A DNA stretch of 64,000 nucleotides from Oceanitalea stevensii. Lineage in GTDB: Bacteria > Actinomycetota > Actinomycetes > Actinomycetales > Actinomycetaceae. Numbering within the stretch: position 1 is the first letter of the stretch; each line of letters begins with the position of its first letter. Of the stretch, positions 8,143-17,737 are shown one piece after another. The notes below the pieces were generated by a model. The model was not told the origin of the DNA. It was given only the letters and a program-made list of their open reading frames with translations, and made no database searches. The stretch spans positions 1,121,662-1,185,661 of the forward strand of contig NZ_JACSPO010000001.1 of the NCBI RefSeq assembly GCF_014837105.1, read 5' to 3'. A program made the translations under genes and the position numbers.

Positions 8143-8231
8143 GTCCACCTACCTGTCATTTTTGGCGCGTTCGCGCGGAGATACGCGACGACTCTAGAGC
8201 CTCCCGGCACTTTTGGGAAACGTTCCGTCAC

Positions 8232-9401
8232 CTACGTCAGGTGCGGGTCCAGGCCGTGGAGCGGGAACACCGCGCCCCGTGTGGCCATGACGGCCCGGTC
8301 GACGGCGTCGTCGGGGTTGTAGCCCGCGGACCACGGGCGGTAGGCGGCGTCGACGTCGTCGGTCATCCGCTCGGGCGGCTCGACGTCGGCCAGCCCGGTG
8401 ACGTCCGCGCGCCACGACTCGGGCACCGCCGTGGACGGGTCGAGGGGACGGCCGGCGACGACGGCGGCGAGGTGCGCCCACACCCGCGGCACGACGCTGA
8501 CGACCTCGTAGCCGCCGCCCCCGGTCGCGACCCAGCGCCCGCCGGCGTGCGCGTCGGCGAGCTGGGCCATGAGGAGGGCGGCGCGCCGCTGGGCGTCGAC
8601 GGAGACGGCGAGCTCGGCGAGCGGGTCCAGGCCGTGGGAGTCGCAGCCGTGCTGGGTGACGAGCAGCTGGGGACGGAACTCCTCGACGAGCGGGGCGACG
8701 ACGGCGTCGAGGACCCGCAGCCAGCCGGCGTCACCGGTGCCCGGCGGCAGCGGCACGTTGACCGCGCTCCCCCGCGCGGCGGGGCCGCCCAGGTCCTGGG
8801 CGTAGCCGGTGCCCGGGAAGAGGGTGCCGGGGTGCTGGTGGACGGAGATCGTCAGGACGCGGTCGTCGTCCCAGAACGCCCGCTCGACGCCGTCGCCGTG
8901 GTGGGCGTCGAGGTCGACGTAGGCGACGCGCTCGGCGCCCGCCTCGAGGAGCGCGGCGACGGCCACCGCGACGTCGTTGTAGACGCAGAAGCCCGAGGCC
9001 CGGTTCGGCATCGCGTGGTGCATGCCGCCGGCGAGGCTGAGCGCGCGGCTCGCGCGGCCCTCCCAGACGGCGCTCGCGGCGGCGCGCGTGGCCCCGGCGC
9101 CCCCGGCGCCGGCCGCGTGGATCTGCCCGAAGATCGGGTTGTCCGTCTCCCCCAGCCCGCGGGCGGGGTCGGGCTGCCCCTCCCCGGCCGCGCGCACGGC
9201 CGCGAGGTACGCGGCCTCGTGGACGCGCAGGAGGGCGGCGTCGTCGGCGGGCGCGACGTCCGTGACGGTGAAGGCGTCGAGGAGGTCGAGGTCGGCCAGC
9301 AGCCGGTGCGTCAGCGCGAGGCGGAGGGGGGCCATCGGGTGGCCGGCGCCGAAGTTGTACTCCAGCAGGTCCTCGCTCCACGGGAGCAGCGGCTTGGGCA
9401 T
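8232..9401 (-). CDS. acuC: Acetoin utilization protein AcuC, class I/II histone deacetylase-like
   Basis: 389 residues. A zinc deacetylase fold shown by LSLAGGMHHAMPNRASGFCVYNDVAVA and YVDLDAHHGDGVERAFWDDDRVLTISVHQ, which hold catalytic histidines and metal-binding Asp/His. A Gly-rich substrate loop (VATGGGGYE) lies in the C-terminal third. In Bacillus, AcuC removes acetyl groups from acetyl-CoA synthetase. No acetyltransferase (AcuA) is next to it here. Usual family length. The ATG start gives the standard MPKPLLPWSEDLLEYNFG. Confidence 0.92.
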   Translation of the reverse strand: MPKPLLPWSEDLLEYNFGAGHPMAPLRLALTHRLLADLDLLDAFTVTDVAPADDAALLRVHEAAYLAAVRAAGEGQPDPARGLGETDNPIFGQIHAAGAGGAGATRAAASAVWEGRASRALSLAGGMHHAMPNRASGFCVYNDVAVAVAALLEAGAERVAYVDLDAHHGDGVERAFWDDDRVLTISVHQHPGTLFPGTGYAQDLGGPAARGSAVNVPLPPGTGDAGWLRVLDAVVAPLVEEFRPQLLVTQHGCDSHGLDPLAELAVSVDAQRRAALLMAQLADAHAGGRWVATGGGGYEVVSVVPRVWAHLAAVVAGRPLDPSTAVPESWRADVTGLADVEPPERMTDDVDAAYRPWSAGYNPDDAVDRAVMATRGAVFPLHGLDPHLT

Positions 9402-9442
9402 GCTTCACGGTAGCGCGGGCCGGAGTCTGGCAAGGTGTGCGG

Positions 9443-10840
9443 GTGACAGCTGTGAGGACGGCGCGGGCGCCCTGGCCGCGCCGCGCCCTCGGGGCGCTGC
9501 GCGACGCCGTCGACAACGTGGCGCGCCACTCCCCCGCGCGGCTCGCGCTGCTCGTCTTCGCCGCCATCATCGCCGTCGTCACCGCACTCCTCTCCCTCCC
9601 CGCGGCGACCCGGGCCGAGGAGCCGGCCACCTTCGTCGACGCGCTCTTCACCGCCGTCTCGGCCGTGTGCGTCACCGGCCTGACGACGGTCTCGACCGCG
9701 ACCTACTGGTCCGGCTTCGGGCAGGCCGTCATCATCGTCGCCGTCAAGATCGGGGGCCTCGGCGTCATGACGCTCGCCTCGATCCTCGGGCTGGCGGTCT
9801 CACGGCGCATCGGCCTCACCCAGCGGCTGCTCGCCGCCTCGGAGACGAAGACGACCCGCCTGGGTGAGGTCGGCACGCTCGTGCGCGCCGTCGTCGTCGC
9901 CTCGCTCGCCGTCGAGCTCGCGGTCTTCCTCGTCCTCCTCCCGCGCTTCCTGTCCCTCGGCGAGTCCCTGGGGCCCGCCGCGTGGCACGCCCTGTTCATG
10001 GCGGTGTCGATCTTCAACAACGCGGGCTTCGTCGTCCTCGAGGGCGGGATGGCGCCCTTCGTCGGTGACTGGTGGATGTGCCTGCCGATCATCGTCGGCG
10101 GCGCGATCGGCGCCCTGGGGTTCCCCGTCATCCTCAACGTCGCCTCCCGGCTGCGGGGCGACCGGCGCCTGTCGCTGCACACGAAGCTCACCGTCGTCAC
10201 CTACTCGCTGCTCGCCGTGGGCGGGTCCCTCGCCTTCGCCGTCTTCGAGTGGCGCAACAGCGCGACGCTCGGCGAGCTGCCCGTCGCCGACCGCGTGCTC
10301 GCCTCCCTGCTGGCGGGGGTCAACTCCCGGTCCTCGGGGCTGAGCACCGTCGACCTCGGCGTCGCGAGCGACGCGACGTGGTTCGTCACCGACGCCCTCA
10401 TGTTCGTCGGCGGCGGGTCGGCGTCGACCGCCGGCGGCATCAAGGTGACGACCTTCGCCGTCCTCGTGCTCGCCATCGTCGCCGAGGCCCGCGGGGACCG
10501 GGACGCCGAGGCCTTCGGGCGGCGGATCGGCACGACGACGATCCGCCTCGCGGTCGCCGTCGCCTTCCTCGGTGCCACGCTCGTCGGCGTGGGCACGCTG
10601 CTCCTCCTGGCCCTCACCGACTACCACCTCGAGCTCGTCCTCTTCGAGGTGATCTCCGCCTTCGCGACGGTCGGGCTCAGCACCGGCATCACCCCCGACC
10701 TTCCCGACGCGGCCAAGTACGTCCTCAGCGCGCTCATGTTCGCCGGCCGCCTCGGCACGGTCACGCTGGCCGGTGCCCTGGCGCTGCGCCAGCGCCGGCG
10801 GGTCATCCGCATGCCGTCCGAGCCGCCGATCGTCGGCTGA
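9443..10840 (+). CDS. TrkH/KtrB-family potassium uptake channel subunit
   Basis: 465 residues, four-fold M1-P-M2 potassium channel architecture. Selectivity-loop regions are recognisable: TAVSAVCVTGLTTV, FNNAGFVVLEGG, NSRSSGLSTVD and FATVGLSTGITPD. A conserved GGGSASTAGGIKVTTFAVL segment lies between the third and fourth repeats. It forms a gated K+ (possibly Na+-coupled) uptake system with the cytoplasmic RCK protein encoded 41 bases downstream. The GTG at 9443 has AAGG seven bases upstream; an in-frame GTG two codons earlier is also possible. Confidence 0.93.
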   Translation: MTAVRTARAPWPRRALGALRDAVDNVARHSPARLALLVFAAIIAVVTALLSLPAATRAEEPATFVDALFTAVSAVCVTGLTTVSTATYWSGFGQAVIIVAVKIGGLGVMTLASILGLAVSRRIGLTQRLLAASETKTTRLGEVGTLVRAVVVASLAVELAVFLVLLPRFLSLGESLGPAAWHALFMAVSIFNNAGFVVLEGGMAPFVGDWWMCLPIIVGGAIGALGFPVILNVASRLRGDRRLSLHTKLTVVTYSLLAVGGSLAFAVFEWRNSATLGELPVADRVLASLLAGVNSRSSGLSTVDLGVASDATWFVTDALMFVGGGSASTAGGIKVTTFAVLVLAIVAEARGDRDAEAFGRRIGTTTIRLAVAVAFLGATLVGVGTLLLLALTDYHLELVLFEVISAFATVGLSTGITPDLPDAAKYVLSALMFAGRLGTVTLAGALALRQRRRVIRMPSEPPIVG

Positions 10841-10881
10841 GCCGGGCACACTGGGGGCCGAACAGAAAGGGACGGTGACAC

Positions 10882-11550
10882 ATGGCGCAGCGCAACCTGC
10901 CCCGTGCGAGCGCGGTGCTCGTGATCGGGCTCGGCCGCTTCGGGGCCGCGCTCGCGGCGACGCTGGAGGACATCGGGCGCGAGGTCCTGGCCGTGGAGAA
11001 GGACGAGCACCTCGTCTCCCAGTGGTCCGGGCGCCTGCCGGTGGTCGAGGCGGACGCGACGAACCCCGACGCCCTCGAGCAGCTGGGCGCGCAGGACTTC
11101 TCCGTCGTCGTCGTGGGGGTGGGCACCTCGCTCGAGGCGAGCGTGCTCATCACGGCGAACCTCGTCGACATGGAGGTGCCGCAGATCTGGGCCAAGGCGA
11201 CCTCCGGGGAGCACGGGCGGATCCTGCGGCGCATCGGCGCCCACCACGTCGTCTACCCCGAGCACGACGCCGGGCAGCGCGTGGCGCACATGGTCTCGGG
11301 CCGCATGCTCGACTACATCGAGATGGAGGACGGCTTCACGATCGTCAAGATGCGCCCGCCGCGGGAGACGCAGGGCTTCACGATCGGGCAGTCGCAGATC
11401 CGCGCGCGCTACGGCGTCACCGTCCTGGGCGTGAAGTCCCCGGGCGAGGCCTTCGAGTACGCGACCGAGGACACCCGCATCAGCCCCGGGGACACGATCA
11501 TCGTCTCGGGCGACTCGAGCCTCCTCGAGACCTTCGCGGCCCGGCCCTGA
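10882..11550 (+). CDS. TrkA/KtrA-family potassium channel regulatory subunit
   Basis: 222 residues. RCK_N Rossmann domain with nucleotide-binding VIGLGRFGAALAATLEDIGREVLAVEKDE, then an RCK_C domain from about residue 140 (FTIGQSQIRARYGVTVLGVKSP). It gates the TrkH-type pore by binding ATP/ADP or NAD(H). In several Gram-positive lineages, including actinobacteria, the RCK_C domain also binds c-di-AMP, whose synthase gene disA lies 2.5 kb downstream. ATG start with AAAGGGACGG upstream. Confidence 0.93.
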   Translation: MAQRNLPRASAVLVIGLGRFGAALAATLEDIGREVLAVEKDEHLVSQWSGRLPVVEADATNPDALEQLGAQDFSVVVVGVGTSLEASVLITANLVDMEVPQIWAKATSGEHGRILRRIGAHHVVYPEHDAGQRVAHMVSGRMLDYIEMEDGFTIVKMRPPRETQGFTIGQSQIRARYGVTVLGVKSPGEAFEYATEDTRISPGDTIIVSGDSSLLETFAARP

Positions 11551-11630
11551 CCGTCCCGCCTCGCGCGGGCGCGCGTCACTAGGATGGGATGTGAGCGTTC
11601 ACGCCCGGTGACGCCAGGAAGGACGACGAC

Positions 11631-12524
11631 GTGACCACCCCCGGAGGAGATGTCCTCACCCTCACCGCCGGTGACTACCGCGCCACCGTCGTCAGCGTCG
11701 GCGCCGGCCTCGCCGGGCTCACCTGGCGCGGCGGGCACGTCGTCGTCGGGCACGACCCGGGCGAGCTGCCCGTCGGCTACCTCGGCAAGACGCTCGTCCC
11801 GTGGCCCAACCGCATCACCGACGGCCGGTACGAGTTCGGCGGGGAGACGCACGAGGTCCCGGTCAACGAGCACGAGACCAACGCCGCCCTCCACGGCCTG
11901 GCCTGCTGGGTGGACTGGGACGTCGCGTCGGCCACCGACGAGGAGGTCACGCTGACGACCGACCTCGCGCCCCGCTACGGCTACCCCTTCTGGCTGCGCT
12001 CGACCGTCACCTACCGCCTCGACGCCGAGGCGGGCCTCACGGTGAGCGTCACCTCGACCAACCTCGGCGACGTCCCCGCCCCCTACGGCGCCTCCTCCCA
12101 CCCCTACCTCAGCTGCGACCTCGCGCCCGTCGACGAGTGCACGCTCACGGCGCCCGGCGCGCGCGTCCTCGAGGTCGACGAGCGGCTGCGGCCCGTGGGG
12201 CTGCGTGACGTCGACGGTGACCTCGACCTGCGCGAGCCCCGCCCGCTGGGGGCCCGCCGCGTCGACCACGCCTTCACCGCCCTGCCGGACGGCGGCTGGG
12301 CCGTGACGCTCGCGCACCCCGGTGCACCGTTCAGCGCCCGGATGACGGCGGACGCCCCGTGGGTGCAGGTCTACTCCGGTGAGAAGGTCGACCGCCGCGG
12401 GGTGGCCGTCGAGCCGATGACCTGCCCGCCCGACGCCTTCAACTCCGGCACCGACCTCGTCGTGCTCGCGCCCGGCGAGGCGCACACGCTGACGATGCGG
12501 ATCGACGCGGTCCCGACCGCCTGA
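11631..12524 (+). CDS. Aldose 1-epimerase family protein
   Basis: 297 residues, galactose mutarotase-like fold. Recognisable positions are the substrate histidines in NAALHGLACWVDW and SSHPYLSCDL, KTLVPWPNRITDGRYEFGGE in the N-terminal part, and DHAFTAL before the last third. It would interconvert alpha and beta anomers of a hexose; the sugar is unknown. GTG start at 11631. The 80-base gap after trkA has no hairpin, so read-through from trkHA is possible. Confidence 0.88.
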   Translation: MTTPGGDVLTLTAGDYRATVVSVGAGLAGLTWRGGHVVVGHDPGELPVGYLGKTLVPWPNRITDGRYEFGGETHEVPVNEHETNAALHGLACWVDWDVASATDEEVTLTTDLAPRYGYPFWLRSTVTYRLDAEAGLTVSVTSTNLGDVPAPYGASSHPYLSCDLAPVDECTLTAPGARVLEVDERLRPVGLRDVDGDLDLREPRPLGARRVDHAFTALPDGGWAVTLAHPGAPFSARMTADAPWVQVYSGEKVDRRGVAVEPMTCPPDAFNSGTDLVVLAPGEAHTLTMRIDAVPTA

Positions 12525-12574
12525 GCGGTGGGGCGCCGGCCGCCGTGTCGGTGGGCCGGGCTACCGTCACCCCC

Positions 12575-14002
12575 ATGGCCTCGACCAAGACCCAGCGCCC
12601 CGCCTACCGGTGCACCGAGTGCGGCTGGAGCACGGCCAAGTGGGTGGGCCGCTGCGGGGAGTGCCAGGCCTGGGGCACGGTGAGCGAGGCCGGTGCCCCC
12701 GCCGGCAGCCGGGCCCCCTCCCCCGCCCGGCCGGCCCTCGCCGCGCAGCCCATCAACGACGTCGACGTCGACACCGCACGCGCCCGGCCCACGGGTGTCG
12801 GCGAGCTCGACCGCGTGCTCGGTGGCGGGATCGTGCCCGGCGCCGTCGTCCTCCTCGCCGGGGAGCCGGGCGCCGGCAAGTCCACCCTCCTGCTCGACGT
12901 CGCGGCCCGGGCGGCCGAGCACGGCACCGGGTCGGTGCTCTACGTGACCGGTGAGGAGTCGGCCAGCCAGGTCCGCCTGCGCGCCGAGCGCATCGGGGCG
13001 ATGGCCGAGCGGCTCCTCCTCACCGCCGAGAACGACCTCGCCACCGTCCTCGGGCACATCGAGTCCGCCGACCCCTCCCTCGTCGTCGTCGACTCGGTCC
13101 AGACGATCTCCTCCGGCGAGGTCGACGGCGCCGCGGGCGGGGTGAGCCAGGTCCGCGAGGTCGCCGCGGCCCTCATCGGGGCGGCCAAGCGGCGTCACGT
13201 GCCGGTCATCCTCGTCGGGCACGTGACCAAGGACGGCTCGCTCGCCGGCCCGCGGGTGCTCGAGCACCTCGTCGACGTCGTCTGCCAGTTCGACGGCGAC
13301 CGCCACTCCCGCCTGCGCCTCCTGCGTGCCACGAAGAACCGCTACGGGCCCACCGACGAGGTGGGCTGCTTCGAGCTCACCGACACCGGGATCAGCGGCC
13401 TCGCCGACCCGTCGGGGCTCTTCCTCTCCGAGTCGCGCACCACCGCGGTGCCGGGCACCTGCGCATCCGTCAGCCTCGAGGGCCGGCGGCCCATGCCCAC
13501 CGAGATCCAGGCGCTGGTGGCGGCAAGCTCCCTGAGCAACCCGCGCCGCACCACGTCCGGCCTGGACGGTTCCCGCACCGCGATGACCCTCGCCGTCCTC
13601 CAGGCGCGGGTGGGGCTCGACCTCAGCGGCCGGGACGTCTACGTGTCGACCGTGGGCGGGGCACGCGCCGTCGAGCCGGCGGTCGACCTCGCCGTCGCGC
13701 TCGCCGTCGCCTCCGCGTCCGCCAACCGCGCGATCCGGGCCGGGACCGTCGCCATCGGGGAGGTGGGGCTCACCGGTGACGTCCGCGCCACGGTCGGGGT
13801 CCAGCGCCGGCTGAGCGAGGCGGCCCGGCTCGGCTTCACCACCGCCCTCGTCCCCCGCCACGGGGCCGACCAGCTCAAGTCTGTCGCGGGGTTGTCGACC
13901 CTCCCGGTCGCCAACGTCCACGAGGCCCTGCTCGCGGCCCTGCCCGGGTCCACGCCGCCCGCCCCGCAGGGCACGGAACGGCACGTGCGCGCCGTAAGAT
14001 GA
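12575..14002 (+). CDS. radA: DNA repair protein RadA (Sms)
   Basis: 475 residues. An N-terminal C4 zinc finger ([20 protein letters not shown]) is followed by a RecA-like ATPase with Walker [10 protein letters not shown], the RadA-specific KNRYG motif ([15 protein letters not shown]), and a C-terminal Lon-protease-like domain ([24 protein letters not shown]). It promotes branch migration of recombination intermediates. The ATG at 12575 was chosen because the zinc finger then begins about ten residues in. Directly upstream of disA; in mycobacteria RadA is reported to bind and inhibit DisA. Confidence 0.96.
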   Translation: MASTKTQRPAYRCTECGWSTAKWVGRCGECQAWGTVSEAGAPAGSRAPSPARPALAAQPINDVDVDTARARPTGVGELDRVLGGGIVPGAVVLLAGEPGAGKSTLLLDVAARAAEHGTGSVLYVTGEESASQVRLRAERIGAMAERLLLTAENDLATVLGHIESADPSLVVVDSVQTISSGEVDGAAGGVSQVREVAAALIGAAKRRHVPVILVGHVTKDGSLAGPRVLEHLVDVVCQFDGDRHSRLRLLRATKNRYGPTDEVGCFELTDTGISGLADPSGLFLSESRTTAVPGTCASVSLEGRRPMPTEIQALVAASSLSNPRRTTSGLDGSRTAMTLAVLQARVGLDLSGRDVYVSTVGGARAVEPAVDLAVALAVASASANRAIRAGTVAIGEVGLTGDVRATVGVQRRLSEAARLGFTTALVPRHGADQLKSVAGLSTLPVANVHEALLAALPGSTPPAPQGTERHVRAVR

Positions 14003-14051
14003 CGCCCGGGGCGTGCGTGCGTCGCTCCGCCCCGCGACCCGAGGAGAACCA

Positions 14052-15125
14052 GTGCCCGACAAGGCCGACACCCTGCTGCGCGCCACCCTGCAGGCCGTCG
14101 CACCGGGCACCGAGCTGCGGGACGGCCTCGAGCGCATCCTGCGCGGACGCACCGGTGCCCTCATCGTCCTCGGCTACGACGACCTCGTCGAGACGATCTG
14201 CTCCGGCGGCTTCGACCTCGACGTCGAGTTCTCCGCCACCCGCCTGCGCGAGCTGGCAAAGATGGACGGCGCCGTCGTCGTCGACTACGCCCGCCAGCGC
14301 ATCCGACGCGCCAACGTCCAGCTCATGCCGGACACGAGCGTCGAGACGAGCGAGTCCGGCATGCGCCACCGCACCGCCGAGCGGGTGGCCAAGCAGACCG
14401 GCTACCCGGTCATCACCGTGAGCCAGTCGATGCGGATCGTCGCGCTCTACGTCGACGGCGTGCGCCACGTCGTCGAGGACTCCAGCGCCATCCTCTCCCG
14501 CGCCCACCAGGCCCTGGCCACCCTCGAGCGCTACAAGGCCCGTCTCGACGAGGTGTCCGGCACGCTGGCGGCCCTCGAGATCGAGGACCTCGTCACCGTC
14601 CGCGACGTCACGACCGTCGTCCAGCGCCTCGAGATGGTCTCGCGGATCTCCGCGGAGATCGACGGGTACGTCGTCGAGCTCGGCGCCGACGCGCGCCTGC
14701 TGTCCCTCCAGCTCGACGAGCTCATCGGCGGGCTCGCGCCCGACCGCGAGTTCATCATCCGCGACTACAGCGCCCGGGCCGCGGACAACGTCGCCGGCGT
14801 GCTCACGCGGCTGGCCGCGCTGTCCTCCGCCGAGCTCATCGAGATGTCGGCGATCGCCCGCGCCCTGGGCATCGGCGGCCCCGACGGCCAGTCCCTCGAC
14901 GACGCCCTCAGCCCGCGCGGCTACCGGATGCTCTCCCGCATCCCGCGCCTGCCCTCCCCCGTGGTCTCGGCGCTCGTCGAGCACCTCGGCCCGCTGCAGA
15001 AGCTCCTCGCGGCGAGCACCGAGGACCTCCAGCAGGTCGACGGCGTCGGGCCGCAGCGCGCCCGGTCGGTCCGTGAGGGCCTCTCGCGCCTGGCCGAGTC
15101 CTCGATCCTCGAGCGCTACGTCTGA
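14052..15125 (+). CDS. disA: DNA integrity scanning protein DisA, diadenylate cyclase
   Basis: 357 residues, the standard length. The N-terminal DAC domain makes c-di-AMP from two ATP. Catalytic DGA is at residues 72-74 ([21 protein letters not shown]) and the ATP-binding RHRTAE at 105-110. A linker helix domain follows, then a C-terminal helix-hairpin-helix ([19 protein letters not shown]) that binds branched DNA. The GTG at 14052 has GAGGAG seven bases upstream. It is 49 bases after radA, probably co-transcribed. Targets in this window may include the TrkA-type RCK protein. Confidence 0.97.
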   Translation: MPDKADTLLRATLQAVAPGTELRDGLERILRGRTGALIVLGYDDLVETICSGGFDLDVEFSATRLRELAKMDGAVVVDYARQRIRRANVQLMPDTSVETSESGMRHRTAERVAKQTGYPVITVSQSMRIVALYVDGVRHVVEDSSAILSRAHQALATLERYKARLDEVSGTLAALEIEDLVTVRDVTTVVQRLEMVSRISAEIDGYVVELGADARLLSLQLDELIGGLAPDREFIIRDYSARAADNVAGVLTRLAALSSAELIEMSAIARALGIGGPDGQSLDDALSPRGYRMLSRIPRLPSPVVSALVEHLGPLQKLLAASTEDLQQVDGVGPQRARSVREGLSRLAESSILERYV

Positions 15126-15137
15126 GCGGTCGGCGGC

Positions 15138-15743
15138 TCAGCCGAGGGTGAAGACCTCGTTCTCGCCGAGCGGCGCGCCGTCGAGCGCGACGGCGAGGCG
15201 GTAGGTGCCCGGGCCGGCCTGCGGCTGCTCGTCGGGGCAGCCCTCCGCGGAGCGGTGACCGTCCCAGCTCACGGTGACGGGCGTCGTCGCGCCGGTGTCG
15301 AGCAGGAGCTCCTCGGTCGCGTCACCCGCGCAGTGCGCCGAGGACCACACGGCGTCGCTCCCGGACTCGATCTCGGTGACGAGCGCGCCGGGCGCGACGT
15401 CGACGAGGCACGGCACCTCGCCGCTGTTGCGCATGCTCACCTCGACGCTCACGCCGGTGCCGGACGGCTCCACCGCGACCTGGGCGGTGACGTCCTCGGC
15501 GGCGCAGACCGCCACGTGCCCGGGCGAGGGCGCCGGTGACGGCGTCCCGGTCGACTCCACGGCAGCGGGTTCGACCGGCGCGTCGGCCGCGGCGCCACGG
15601 TTGCCCAGCAGGGTGGTGACGCCCCAAGCGACACCCGCCACGACGAGCAGCAGGAGCAGCAGCGCGACGGCGCGGCGGCGCCGGTAGACCGCGGCCGAGG
15701 GCCGCGTCGGTCGTCGCGTCGGGTCGGGGGTCGAGCGCGTCAC
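15138..15743 (-). CDS. Membrane-anchored exported protein of unknown function
   Basis: 201 residues. A basic N-terminus (TRRPTRPSAAVYRRRRA) is followed by one transmembrane helix (VALLLLLLVVAGVAWGVTTLL) and an Ala/Pro/Thr-rich stalk. The extracellular domain has four cysteines (VAVCAAEDV, VPCLVDV, SAHCAGD, EGCPDE) and is predicted to be beta-rich. A single-helix membrane protein also separates disA from mutY in M. tuberculosis (Rv3587c), so position rather than sequence suggests orthology. The GTG at 15743 was preferred because an earlier start would overlap the mutY promoter region; the ribosome site is weak. Confidence 0.75.
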   Translation of the reverse strand: MTRSTPDPTRRPTRPSAAVYRRRRAVALLLLLLVVAGVAWGVTTLLGNRGAAADAPVEPAAVESTGTPSPAPSPGHVAVCAAEDVTAQVAVEPSGTGVSVEVSMRNSGEVPCLVDVAPGALVTEIESGSDAVWSSAHCAGDATEELLLDTGATTPVTVSWDGHRSAEGCPDEQPQAGPGTYRLAVALDGAPLGENEVFTLG

Positions 15744-15808
15744 ACCCCGACGGTAGGCAGGTTCGGGCGCGAGGCGCGGGCGGCTCGCCGGGACGGGGCA
15801 CACTGGGG

Positions 15809-16699
15809 GTGATGCTCACCGACCTCCACGCGACGGTGGCCGACTGGTACGCGGCCCACGCCCGCGACCTCCCGTGGCGCCGTCCCGGCACGACCCCGTG
15901 GGGCGTGCTCGTCAGCGAGGTCATGTCCCAGCAGACCCCGGTGGCTCGCGTCGCACCGGCCTGGGAGGCGTGGATGGCGCGGTGGCCCGAGCCCGCCGAC
16001 CTCGCCGCGGCCGCGCCGGCCGACGTGCTGCGCGCCTGGGACCGGCTCGGCTACCCGCGCCGCGCCCTGCGGCTGCGGGAGTGCGCCGAGCAGGTCGTCG
16101 CGCGCTTCGGCGGCGTGGTGCCCCGGACGGAGGAGGAGCTGCTCAGCCTCCCGGGCATCGGCGGCTACACGGCCGCCGCCGTCGTGAGCTTCGCCCACGG
16201 GGGCCGCGCCCTGGTCCTGGACACGAACGTGCGCCGCGTCCTCGGCCGCGTCGTCGCCGGCCGCGCGCTGCCGCCTCCGGGGCTCACGGTCGGGGAGCGG
16301 GCGGGCGCCGCCGAGCTGCTGCCCACCGAGGCCGCCGCCTCGGTGCGCTGGAACGAGGGCGTCATGGAGCTCGGCGCGCTCGTGTGCACCGCACGGTCCC
16401 CGCGCTGTCCCGCCTGCCCGCTGGCGGACCGGTGCCGCTGGCGGCGGGCCGGCGCCCCGCCCGCCACGCACGCCCCGCGCCGGCAGGCGTGGCACGGGAC
16501 GGACCGTCAGGCGCGGGGCCGCCTCATGGCCCGGCTCCGGGAGCTGCCCGACGGCGGGACGCTCGGCACCGAGGAGCTCCTCCTCCCGCTGCGGGCGGGT
16601 GCCGAGGACCCCGCGCAGGCGGACCGGGCCCTGGCCTCGCTCCTCGCGGACGGCCTCGTGGCGGAGCCCTCCCCGGGGCGCTGGGCGTTGCCCGGCTGA
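15809..16699 (+). CDS. mutY: A/G-specific adenine glycosylase MutY
   Basis: 296 residues. Removes adenine mispaired with 8-oxoguanine. It has the helix-hairpin-helix (LPGIGGYTAAAVVSFA), the catalytic Asp (LDTNVRRVLGR) and Glu (SEVMSQQTPV), and a [4Fe-4S] cluster site C-X6-C-X2-C-X5-C (CTARSPRCPACPLADRC). The C-terminal domain is short, as in other actinobacterial MutY. The frame opens GTG-ATG at 15809 and either can start. Closely follows the disA region, as in mycobacteria. Confidence 0.95.
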   Translation: MMLTDLHATVADWYAAHARDLPWRRPGTTPWGVLVSEVMSQQTPVARVAPAWEAWMARWPEPADLAAAAPADVLRAWDRLGYPRRALRLRECAEQVVARFGGVVPRTEEELLSLPGIGGYTAAAVVSFAHGGRALVLDTNVRRVLGRVVAGRALPPPGLTVGERAGAAELLPTEAAASVRWNEGVMELGALVCTARSPRCPACPLADRCRWRRAGAPPATHAPRRQAWHGTDRQARGRLMARLRELPDGGTLGTEELLLPLRAGAEDPAQADRALASLLADGLVAEPSPGRWALPG

Positions 16700-16700
16700 G

Positions 16701-17192
16701 CTACGGGGCCTCGTAGCCGGCGTCGGAGCACATCTCGGTGAGCGTCCCCTGCGCCGCGGCGGCCTCGGTGACGTCGATCGTCGTGAGGTCGGGGAAGGGC
16801 GGCTCCTCGCCCTCCGGCACCTCCTGCTCGCGCGACTCGTTGACGGCGGTGACGGCGGCGGTGAACGGACCGGCAACCTCTGCGAGGACGGGCACCATCT
16901 CGGGGTGGGCGTCGCGGGAGAGCTCCCGCAGCCGCTGCTCGAGCGCGTTGACCTCGGTGTACGTCCCGGCGTCGACCACCTGGCCGGACTCGAGGGCCAC
17001 GCGGGCCGCCTCGGCGCGCTCGGCGAGCGGCGTCCCGGTCCCCTCGAAGAAGCCCTCGCACGTGGTGACCTGCTCGCTGTCGCGCTCGGCGGCGTCGGTG
17101 GGCCGCTCGAGGGTCTCCTCGTCGTTCGTGCTGCAGCCCGCAGCCAGGGTGAGGAGCAAGGCGGCGGACAGTGCGGCGGCTCGGCGTCTCAT
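16701..17192 (-). CDS. Putative lipoprotein of unknown function
   Basis: 163 residues. The signal peptide with lipobox LTLAAGC makes it a likely lipoprotein. The mature part is acidic and mostly helical, with only two further cysteines (VTTCEGFFEG and EMCSDAGYEAP) that could form one disulfide. No recognised domain. Convergent with mutY; the two stops are one base apart. Confidence 0.75.
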   Translation of the reverse strand: MRRRAAALSAALLLTLAAGCSTNDEETLERPTDAAERDSEQVTTCEGFFEGTGTPLAERAEAARVALESGQVVDAGTYTEVNALEQRLRELSRDAHPEMVPVLAEVAGPFTAAVTAVNESREQEVPEGEEPPFPDLTTIDVTEAAAAQGTLTEMCSDAGYEAP

Positions 17193-17281
17193 GCCACGAG
17201 GTTACGAGCGTGCCCGACGGCCCGCGCGCCGGGCCGGGGCGGCGCGACCGCCCGCCGGCCGGCGGCACGTAGGGTGCCGGT

Positions 17282-17734
17282 GTGGAGAGCCTCTCGGTGC
17301 CGCCGGACGTCCGGCTGGCACGCACCGTCCGTGCCCTGCGTGACGCCGTCGTCGGCTGCGGGGCCGCGTGCCTCGGGCTGGCCGTCGTCGCCGCGGCGAT
17401 CCTCGCGCTCAGCGGCTCCGACCCGCTCCTCGCCGGCCCCACGCTCACCATCCTCGGCGGCGGGCAGCTCCTCGCGCTCGTCGGGGCCGTCGTCGCGGCC
17501 CTCGGGCTCCGCGGCGCGCTCGCCGGGCGCCCGCTCGCCGGCGTCGTCGGGACGGCCCGGGGCAGGCTGCGGTGGGTCGTGCGGGCGGTGCTCGTGTGGA
17601 GCGTGGGCGCGGCGGTCGGCTGGGCGCTGGCCGATCCCGCCCGGACCGTGCTCTTCCTCGCGCTGGGCGCCGTCACCGCCCAGCTCGCCGTCGTCGTCCT
17701 CATCGTGCGCCGGCGCCTGCCCCGCGAGGGCTGA
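17282..17734 (+). CDS. Small membrane protein, four predicted helices, unknown function
   Basis: 150 residues with four hydrophobic stretches (GCGAACLGLAVVAAAILAL, LTILGGGQLLALVGAVVAAL, VLVWSVGAAVGWAL, VLFLALGAVTAQLAVVVLIV) and a basic C-terminus. No motif is recognised. GTG start at 17282. The stop is three bases before the next gene, so the two are probably translated together. Confidence 0.72.
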   Translation: MESLSVPPDVRLARTVRALRDAVVGCGAACLGLAVVAAAILALSGSDPLLAGPTLTILGGGQLLALVGAVVAALGLRGALAGRPLAGVVGTARGRLRWVVRAVLVWSVGAAVGWALADPARTVLFLALGAVTAQLAVVVLIVRRRLPREG

Positions 17735-17737
17735 GCC

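Noticed and set aside
8216..8226. GGAA-N3-TTCC palindrome as a regulator site
   Set aside because: It lies just after the acuC stop and 74 bases upstream of the BldC-like start. The arms are short and no promoter boxes align with it.
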